NCBI GenBank assembly: GCA_026770585.1
Contig: MU646608.1
Coordinates: forward strand, 427,166 to 442,456
Origin: Baffinella frigidus
Lineage: Eukaryota > Cryptophyceae > Cryptomonadales > Baffinellaceae
Direction: 5' to 3'
DNA length: 15,291 bases
Below, one piece after another: positions 8,226-15,291 of this stretch. The position numbers were made by a program, and so were the translations under genes. Within the stretch, counting starts at the first letter, position 1. Each line of letters starts with the position of its first letter. Below the pieces are notes generated by a model. The model did no database searches and was not told the DNA's origin. It saw nothing but the letters and a program-made list of their open reading frames with translations.

Positions 8226-8272
8226 AAACCTTTGTAAAGCGACTATGAGTCGTAAACCTTTGTAAAGCGACT
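8226..8272. repeat. 19-bp direct repeat upstream of NOL9
   Basis: AAACCTTTGTAAAGCGACT occurs exactly twice (8226-8244 and 8254-8272, period 28), 53 bp before the NOL9 start codon. CGACT-ATG-AGTCG between them is an inverted repeat. A further GGTCCTTTAGG run precedes it (8210-8220). The position suggests the promoter or 5' leader. Nothing gene-like is seen in 7933-8210. Confidence 0.6.
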
Positions 8273-8324
8273 GTCAGAGTCAGGTTACAGGCTCGCGCAC
8301 GTGAAATTTCCAGCATCGAGCGGC

Positions 8325-11300
8325 ATGGGCAAAAAGAGAGGAGGCGCAGCAGGCGCAGCCGCCAAACCGAGCCAGAAAGCACAGGGCAATGTGGGCAAGC
8401 GGCAGCGTGGAGGCAGTGGCGGAGGGTCGGACGACGGCCAGGCGGAGGCTGCCGTTTCAGACGAGGAGTGGGAAGAGCAGGAAGGAGAGGAGGAGGGGCG
8501 CGATCCGGATTCGATGAAGGACGACGGGGACGAGCCGTCAGCGGTTGCGGAGACGGCAGACATCAGCAAGCCAGAGACATCAGCCAGCGCTGTCACGCTG
8601 GTGGGTGCGTGGGCCTACAACGAGAACACCATCGCGCTGACTGGTGCCGACAACGAGCTGGTGGTTCTGCTGGCGCCTTTCGAGACGCTGTACCTGCACG
8701 GCTCCGCCTCTGTGTCTGTCATCGCTGGTACTGCGTCATGCTTTGGCGCCGTGCTGACGCCGATGGGATGGGGTTCGAAAGTTGCGGATGCGGATGCTGC
8801 AGCAGGCCGGGGACAGCGCAGCGTGCACCTGCACGCCGTTGCACCGTACGGCCCGCTTGGCGTGCAGGCAGCAGGTGCTGCAGCGCGGCAGTTGGACGCG
8901 AAAGCAATGGCGTGGTGCTCCGGGACCGCCGCCAAGAGCGAGCAGGAGCGGGAGCGACTCAGTGCATTGCTCACCACCGCTCTTGCCGAAGGGAAGGTGG
9001 CGGCTGTGGTGCTGCTCCAGAGGTTAGAACACTCAGCCGATCCCAGGGGAGGGCCTGGGGCCGGAGAGCGAAGCTCAGATGCGGGGCGAGGGAAGCCGGG
9101 GCGGGCGCGGTGGTGGCGGGAGGGGGGCGACGGGGGTAGCGAGAAGGTGACGGACATGGTCTGGGAGGCAGTGGGCTGCCGCCTGCTGCTCGCGCGCGCT
9201 CGAATGGCCTTGACCGTGCAGCCGCACGCTGCCCCGGCAGACTGGCGCGCGCTGGGGGACATGGTCGTGCAGCTGGCGGGGGCGGGGCGCCCGGGCGGGG
9301 GCGGGCTGCGGCTCGCTGTGGTGGGCGCCAAGGGCTCCGGCAAGTCGACGCTCGCGCGCTTCCTCCTCAACCGCCTGCTCTCGCGCTGGCCCGCTGTCTA
9401 CTTCCTCGACGCGGATGTCGGCCAGCCCGAGTTCTCCCCCGCTGGGATTGTGCTGCCCCGCCCGCCCTGCTTCTCCGTTTTGACAAAAGCCTCACGCCCA
9501 CCATCCACCACCCCCTGCCTGCACCTCGCTTGGCAACCCTCCGCCGGCGTCGCGGCACCGCTTCCTACCCCCCCCCGCCCCCCCCCCGGTGCTGACCATA
9601 CACGAAAGTGACGGGATTGGGACGACACGCAGGTATCGATATCGCGAGTGGAGGCGCCTCTCCTGGGCCCGCCCGCGACGCACCTCTCGCGCGAATGGGA
9701 GGCGGCGGCCTTCTCGGGCGAGGTCTCGCCCGAGGAGGACCCCGAGCGGTACCGCGCGTGCCTCCAGAGCGTCGCGGCCGCTGCCGACAGCATCGAGGCG
9801 CGCGACGCCCGTCTGCTGGGCGCGCCGGGCGGCGTCACTCCCCCGATGCTGATCAACACCTCGGGGTGGGTCAAGGGCCTGGGGCTGGAGCTGCTCGGGG
9901 AGATTGTAGCGGGGTGCCGCGCGATGCATCTTGTGGTCTGCCAGGTGCTTCCCCGCCCAAGTAGCCTCTCCGCGTGGCAGCCTTGTCTGAGGGCGCCCCA
10001 TGGTTGTCGAGAAAGACGGTTGCGTTGGGATGCTGCGTGGCGCAGGGTAGCATGCGCAGCACGGGCACGGCAAGGCCACGCGCATTGGCCAGACCCCTAT
10101 CGCTGACTGTCTCCCCCCACCTCTCGTCCCGCAACAAGCCATTCTTGCCCCGGGACCCTCGACGCGCGGCCCGCTCTCCTGTTTCCTAAACCCTATTCCC
10201 AAAGCCCTAAGACCTAAACCCTAAACCCTAACCCCTGCCCGAAATCCTAGACCTAAACCAGAACCCTAACGCCTAAACCCTGAAACCCCTGAACCCTAAA
10301 CCCTAAAATCCAAACCCCAAACCCTCAATCCCAAACCCCAAACCCTACACCCTACACCCTAAACCCTACACCCTAAACCCTAAACCCTCAAACCTCAACC
10401 CTAAACCTTAAACCCCAAACCCCAAACCCTAAACCCTGAAACCTCAACCCAAACACCTTAGAACCTTAACACCTGAACATCTCAACACAAAACCCTCAGT
10501 TCCAACCTCCACCCTAAGCCCTCCACCCTAAGCCCTGAACCCTACACCCCAAACCCTACAACCCAAACCCTAAACCCTAAACCCTAAACCCTAAACCCTA
10601 AACCCTAAACCCTAAACTCCCAACCCTAAACCCTAAACCCTAAACCCTAAACCCTAAACCCTAAACCCCCTAAACCCTAAACCCTAAACCCTAAACCCTC
10701 AACCCTAAACCCTAAACCTTGAACTCTCAACCCTCAGCCCTCAACCTTGAACCCCAAACTCTAAAACCTGAAACCTCAATCCAAACAGCTCAACACCTTA
10801 CCATCTTAACACAAAATCCTCAGTTCCAACCACCCTAAGTCCTCCACCCTAAGCCCTAAACTCTGAACCCTAAACCCCCAACCCCCAACCCCCAACCCTA
10901 AACCCTAAACCCTAAACCCTGAGCCCTGAACCCTAGACCCTAAACCCCCTAAACCCCAAACCATACACCATAAATCCTCAACCCAACACCCTCAACCCTC
11001 AACCCCAAGCCGTAATCCCATACCCTAAACCCTAAACTCTGAACCATGACACCTTAACACCTTAACACCTTAACACCTTTTCACCTTAACAAAAAAACTT
11101 CAACTCTAATCTCTCCACCCTTAGCTGAACTCTGAACCCTAATCCCTAGACCCCAGACACTAAACCCTGAACCCTAAACCCTCTACCCTCAACCCTCAAC
11201 CTTAAAACCTTAGACCCCAACCCCTGAATCCTAAACCATCAACCATAAACCTTCAACCATAAACCCTAAACCCTAAACCCCAAGCCCTCATCCCAAACCA

Positions 11301-11511
11301 TAAACCCTGAAACCTAACACCTCAACACCTTATCACTTGAACACAACACCCTCAACTCTAATCTCTCCACCCTGAGCCCTTCCCCCGAAGCCCTGAACTC
11401 TGAACCCCCTACCCTAAACACCAAAACCTCCACCCCAAACCCTAGACCCTAACCCCTCAACCCTCAACTCTAAGCCCTAAACCTTAAATCCTGAACCCTG
11501 ACCTCTGAACC

Positions 11512-11571
<60 letters not shown>

Positions 11572-14130
11572 ACCCTGAATCTCAATCCCTCAAGTCTAAA
11601 CCCTAAACCATCAATCCTAAACCCTAAACCCCACACCTCCAACCTTAGACCCTTAGCCTCAATTCCCGATGCTAAACCCTCAAACCCCAAACCTAAACCC
11701 CAAACATGTGACCCCTAAACCCTAAACCCTAAACACCAAATCCTAAACCTTATACCATAAACCCGATACAAACCCTAAACCCTGAACCACCAACCCCAAA
11801 CCCTCAACCCTCAAACCTCAACCGTTAACCGTCAACCGTCAACCGTCAACCCTCAACCCTCAACCCCCAACCCTACACCATACAACCCAGACTCTAAACT
11901 TCACACCCTACACCCTAAATCCCAAACACTAAATCCTAAACCCCAACCCCCAAACCTCCACACCCCACACCCCACACCCCACACCCCACACCCCGCACCC
12001 CAAACTCCTCACCTAAAACCCCCCAACCCCGTGCGTTGCAGGTGGGCAATGCACGCAAGGACCTCCCGCTCCCGCGCGCGAAAACACCCGCCGGGCCGTC
12101 GAAGCGCGCTCTCAAGCGCAGAGGCGTCGCGCCCGACCCCACTCAGCCTGTCGCCGAGCGCGGGGGCGGCCGCGGGGGGGGGGGCGCGCCTGGGGGGGAG
12201 GCGGAGATGCCGGAGGGGCTCTACCTTCCGGGCGTCTCCGTGCACGCGGTACGCTGCCAATTCCTCCTAGTTAAACCTCCGACCTCTCGAAGTCGTTGGG
12301 CGTGCTGGTTGGGAACACGCCGGCTAGTTATTCACACCCAACACCCTCTTCGTTGTGATACATCTTTACCTCGCCAATTTGCGTACGGAAAGTAAGCAGT
12401 GTCTTCTCCTCTCTGAGAACACGCCGTACGACGCCGTGAGCGTGAGCGTACAATGCAGACGCGCGGTTCCACGCGCCTCCAGTCGGAACCCGTCCACGTG
12501 GGAGACCACACCGTTGGTTGACCCGGGTGGGGTTGTCTGGGACAGGTGGCGCCTCTGGAGCAGAAGGGGGCAGGCTCTGTCAATCCCGCGGAGCTGCGCG
12601 GCCGGCAACTCGTTGCCTACCTCACTCGTCTCGCCCCCTCCCTCAACAGGGTTTATGGGTGAGGGTTTGGGTATCAACATAACCGCTATGCATTCTTTCG
12701 CCACACGGAGGCGTGGTCCTCCTACCAAGAGAGAATCCCACCGTGATGCCTCTACATACGTCGCCTCCCCCCCCCCTCCGCTCCCACCTTGCACGCACCA
12801 CACAGAAGCTGCATTGCACACACCCGTAGCCCCTCCCTCTCCTGGGTGTTGGAGCATTGCGTGCGTCGATGGATGCGACGGATGGGCGCACACTACTGGT
12901 GGTGACTGACATGCCATTCGGTGCAACGATGGCAGAGAGTCCGACGCCTGGCCCGGAGGCCGCGGCAAGGCTCGCCAGTGCCCCCCCGTACAAGGTTCTC
13001 TCCCACCCCCCACTGCACGCGCACCCCGCGAGTGCCCTGCGACTTGCCTCGAAAGCATTGAGTGCTTGCGCGAGTCTCCACGCGGTGACAGCGCCGGCAG
13101 CGTGCGCCCAGACTCACATGATACTTCAACTCACCTGATCCCGGGACAGAAGTCGTGAGTTGTGATGCCTGGTTCCTGATGGTGAGGGGTGGGGGGCAGG
13201 TGCGCCTGGCGGATGTCGGGGTGCATTTCACGCAGGGCCAGATCCCTGCTGCCGAGGTGCGCGCCGCAACCGTGCCCTGCAACCATGCGTCTGCCCGAGA
13301 TGTGTGGGGTGCTTTACGATACCTCGATTCTTTCCACGGTAGGTTACTCTGAAGAATTTTGACTGTTGATGGCACACACGTGAAGGTTGAGGGCGCAGAA
13401 GTCGCATGCGACGCGCACTCTCATCCAAGCTGATGGAGGTGTTGGTACACACTGGGGCGCAGGTCCTGGGAGCGCTGAACGCCACGGTCGTGGGCCTCTG
13501 CCGCTCCAACGGCCAGGCTGATGACCCCTGCAACGACTGTGTCGGGTCTCACCCTTCTCCGTGCCTCTCCTCGCCTCTGCCTTCTGGGCGGTTGTCTTGG
13601 AAGCCGTGCAGTTGATCGCTTGCCCCGTAGTGGTACTGGCACTGGCACTGGCGCGGCGAGAGGTGATGTAGTCTCTCGCCTGGAGCAGGTTGGGGCTGGT
13701 TCGCTCCATCGACGAAGAATCGAACAGCCTCTACATCCTCACCCCAATCGCGCCCGCCCTACTCCAGGGGTCTGCTCCTCTCCCACCGTTGCCTTTTCCT
13801 TTCCCACATTTCCCACCGTTCCCAACGCCCCTCGCGCCCGGCGTCGCCCCGGGCACGACCTTTGCTGCTCGCAGCTGCCTGCTGGGTGCGCCGACAGCAG
13901 AAACGAAGTGCCCCCTTGCTGACTCGCGCGCGCTCTCCACACGCAGGGTGGACGTGTTGGTGCGCGGGAGCCTCGCGCTGCCGCTGACGGCGCTCACCCC
14001 CGCGGGGGCTTCCTACAACGGCGCCGACACGCGGCCGTACCTGGCGCTCAACTCGCTGGGCGCGGCGGGCACGGGCTCGGCCGCCATGAAGTCGCGCTCC
14101 AACATCGCTCGCCGCGGCCACCAGGGCTGA
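8325..14130 (+). CDS. NOL9: NOL9/Grc3-type polynucleotide 5'-hydroxyl kinase, nine exons, complete
   Basis: Exons: 8325-9449, 9633-9944, 12042-12248, 12546-12658, 12979-12994, 13200-13256, 13463-13545, 13689-13769 and 13947-14130. They sum to 2178 nt, 725 aa plus stop; all introns are GT-AG and all phases agree. The ATG sits in GGCATGG. Residues 1-30 are basic (nuclear/nucleolar-like) and 45-60 acidic. The P-loop GAKGSGKST is at 334-342 with Lys340. DADVGQPEFSPAG (362-374), VEAPLLGPP (381-389) and LINTSGWVKGLG (448-459) follow. The C-terminal region has LADVGVHF, LGALNATVVGLC, GLVRSIDEE and LYILTP, all collinear with human NOL9 (702 aa). The family phosphorylates RNA 5'-OH ends made by Las1 during ITS2 removal from pre-rRNA. 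Identity is sure. Least sure are the 16-nt exon 5 and the exon 4 donor. Within exon 1, 9023-9139 could be an extra 117-nt GT-AG intron that keeps frame, giving 686 aa. Confidence 0.95.
10185..12030. repeat. Telomere-like heptamer array with higher-order structure, in NOL9 intron 2
   Basis: About 1.85 kb of the 2097-nt intron (9945-12041) is C-rich 7-bp units on the sense strand. There are CCCTAAA blocks (e.g. 10565-10715), about ten CCCTCAA units (11505-11575), CCGTCAA (11826-11848) and CACACCC/CCCCACA (11955-11995). A distinct module of about 100 bp, with ACACCTTAACACC, ACACAA-CCCTCA, TTCCAACC or CTCTAATC and CTCCACCCTAAGCCCT, recurs with anchors near 10487, 10811, 11089 and 11343. The array ends about 10 nt before the 3' splice site CGTTGCAG. 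The first part of the intron (9945-10184) is ordinary unique sequence. Confidence 0.9.
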
Positions 14131-14250
14131 TCTCTCCTTGTAGGGAGGTGAGGCGTGGGTGTCTGGGGACACGTCCCGAGTAGGAGTAGCCGGGGTGGCT
14201 TGGCAGTAAAGTCACTCCGACTACTCCTTGATGGGGCGTGTCCCAAGTGG
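14131..14250. mobile_element. Fold-back element C between convergent genes
   Basis: Imperfect arms 14163-14189 (CTGGGGACACG...AGGAGTAG) and 14221-14247 (CTACTCCTTG...) pair at about 21 of 27 positions. It shares TAAAGTCACTCCG and ATGGGGC with element B, and TCTCCTTGTAG directly after the NOL9 stop codon with 7277-7287. It therefore forms most of the NOL9 3' flank; no AATAAA for NOL9 is seen here. Borders are approximate. Confidence 0.6.
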
Positions 14251-14290
14251 GTGCGGTCCGCGAGTCGGTGCGGGGTTAAGATACGATGCA

Positions 14291-14296
14291 TTTATT
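14291..14296 (-). terminator. Candidate polyadenylation signal AATAAA, minus strand
   Basis: TTTATT on the plus strand reads AATAAA on the minus strand, 158 nt beyond the proposed minus-strand stop codon at 14454. It supports a minus-strand gene ending here, tail to tail with NOL9. Confidence 0.45.
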
Positions 14297-14453
14297 AGCG
14301 ATCGGCGAAGGTGAATTTCGCGTTGCGATTACAGTCCTGAACGATGGAAGTTGACTTTTCAAAGCGCGTCGGTGGCGCGGTTCCTCGTGTGGCGGCAGAC
14401 AGGACAGCCACTCATCTCACGGCCCGCTTCGCAGCTGCCAACGATGCCTTGGG

Positions 14454-14947
14454 TCAGACAGTCGAAACCACGCGCACAGAAACCACGTGTGCCAGCTGTT
14501 GAGAAACCACGCGCGCTGAGTGTTCAGACCGAACCATGGAGGGGAATGGTGGACGTTACCTGAGCAAACATGGTGTCGATCTCGCTGAAAGCTTTCTGGA
14601 TGTCCTCTTCGCCCGCTGGTTCCTCCCTGTTTGCACCCCAGATGCCAGATGCAGCCGAATCAGCGAGGTCGACAACGTTGCATCCACGCGAGGATGGTCA
14701 ATGCAGACAACAACGTCAATCCGTGTTGTGTTTACACATTCTAGCTCTGCCTCAGTCGGGTTGGTTGGTTGTTTTCTAGACCAGAAGTTAGGCAGAGGGA
14801 TTGATTGGGGGAGGATCACCCTGGTGCGGTAGAGGCTGCAGACGCGCGAAATCGCTTCTCGAGTTCCGATCCCGATAACTGTCCCCCAAAACTCCCGTCA
14901 GTCGGCACAAGGCGTTGAAGCGATGGAGGGTGGCGTTCTTGGTGAAG
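14454..14947 (-). CDS. 3' end of an unrecognised minus-strand gene, three exons; 5' part lies off the right edge
   Basis: Proposed exons in coding order are 14947-14820, 14615-14560 and 14495-14454 (TGA at 14456-14454), 226 nt with matching phases and GT-AG introns. The best-supported pieces are FTKNATLHRFNALCRLTG (15 of its first 17 codons end in G or C) and GEEDIQKAFSEIDTMFAQ, which ends at the good donor CAG|GTAACG. The tail would be LAHVVSVRVVSTV. The second half of the first exon has weaker composition, so its donor may lie earlier, for instance near 14895. The middle exon could also begin at a nearby AG, such as before 14625. The predicted C-terminus is helical and acidic in part; I recognise no family. 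The upstream intron would run into the heptamer array to the right. Confidence 0.45.
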
Positions 14948-15052
14948 CTAGGCTGAGGTCAGCACCACACTTGGAAACAGTCCAGCACAACAGTCCAGCA
15001 CTCATCAAGCGTAGGGGCCCAACGTGCCCCATTCGTATCGATGAGAGTCTAT

Positions 15053-15291
15053 GGTTAAGGTTTCAGGGTTTGGATTTCAGGGTTTGGGTTTCAGGGTTTG
15101 GGATCTGGGGTTGGGGTTTTGGGGTGTGGGGTTCGAGGTTCGAGGTTCGAGGTTCAGGGATTTGGGATTTAGGATCTAGGATTTGGTGCTTGGGGTACGG
15201 GGCTTGGTGTTCAGAGATTAGGTTTTGGGTTTTGGGTCTTGGGTTTTGGGTTTTGGGTTTTGGGTTTTGGATTTTGGGTTTTGTGGTTTGG
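15053..15291. repeat. Degenerate G-rich heptamer array at the right edge
   Basis: The plus strand reads TTTCAGGGTTTGG, GGTTCGA repeated (about 15130-15152) and TTTTGGG repeated (about 15225-15265), again mostly 7-bp units. It continues past the window. If the minus-strand gene model is right, it lies in an intron with the C-rich strand as sense. Confidence 0.85.

Noticed and set aside
8615-9370. 251-codon minus-strand open frame
   Set aside because: Antisense shadow of NOL9 exon 1, caused by high GC at third positions.
10185-12030. True telomere end
   Set aside because: The array is highly diverged, carries inserted modules and is flanked on both sides by exons of one gene that join in frame.
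12395-12444. Possible extra NOL9 microexon (AACACGCCGTACGACGCCGT before GTGAGCG)
   Set aside because: Its splice dinucleotides are good, but exons 3 and 4 already join in phase and the family alignment does not need it.
12366-13058. 230-codon minus-strand frame and the 184-codon plus-strand frame at 12355-12909
   Set aside because: Both cross NOL9 introns 3 and 4 and ignore the conserved exons. The plus frame is not that of AELRGRQLVAYLTRL.

Overview
This is a stretch of eukaryotic nuclear DNA, most likely from a flagellated alga or other protist. Four spliced genes are supported. They have GT-AG introns, mostly 140-440 nt, and strong G/C preference at codon third positions. The window is full of heptamer arrays related to the plant-type telomere unit CCCTAAA/TTTAGGG. 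A protein with an axonemal-dynein-light-chain-like region suggests a motile cilium. Neighbouring genes alternate in strand and no GC or GA donors were needed, which argues mildly against a typical dinoflagellate gene array. The species cannot be fixed from the sequence alone.

Layout. (1) 24-2007, minus: 5' part of a coiled-coil gene resembling the axonemal dynein light chain family (p28/DNALI1, AXDND1), four exons, running off the left edge. (2) 2008-2239: short divergent promoter region with a perfect 20-bp palindrome. (3) 2240-3586, plus: a small unrecognised gene of about 79 codons in five exons. (4) 3587-8324: about 4.7 kb with no convincing gene. It holds a 21-bp minisatellite, a strong hairpin, at least six copies of a dispersed repeat that starts with GGTCCTTTAGG, a degenerate ~20-nt array and a 339-bp fold-back transposon-like insertion with a 5-bp target duplication. 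(5) 8325-14130, plus: a complete nine-exon gene for the polynucleotide 5'-kinase NOL9/Grc3, an rRNA-processing enzyme of 725 aa, with a 16-nt microexon and a 2.1-kb intron of telomere-like repeats. (6) 14131-14250: another fold-back element between convergent genes. (7) 14454-14947, minus: 3' end of an unrecognised gene. (8) 15053 to the end: another heptamer array, probably in an intron of that gene.

The most interesting pattern concerns the heptamer arrays. They fill the largest intron of each of the first three genes, and probably an intron of the fourth. In every case the C-rich strand (CCCTAAA, CCCTACA and variants) is the sense strand. In that orientation the canonical unit contains neither AG nor GT; in the other orientation every unit contains both. 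In two introns the array runs to within 10-20 nt of the 3' splice site and so forms its pyrimidine-rich tract. The arrays are also not simple: the NOL9 intron carries a higher-order repeat with a non-telomeric module recurring every ~250-325 bp.

The four genes have no evident shared pathway. All exon models come from reading frame, splice dinucleotides, phase and third-position composition, without transcripts.
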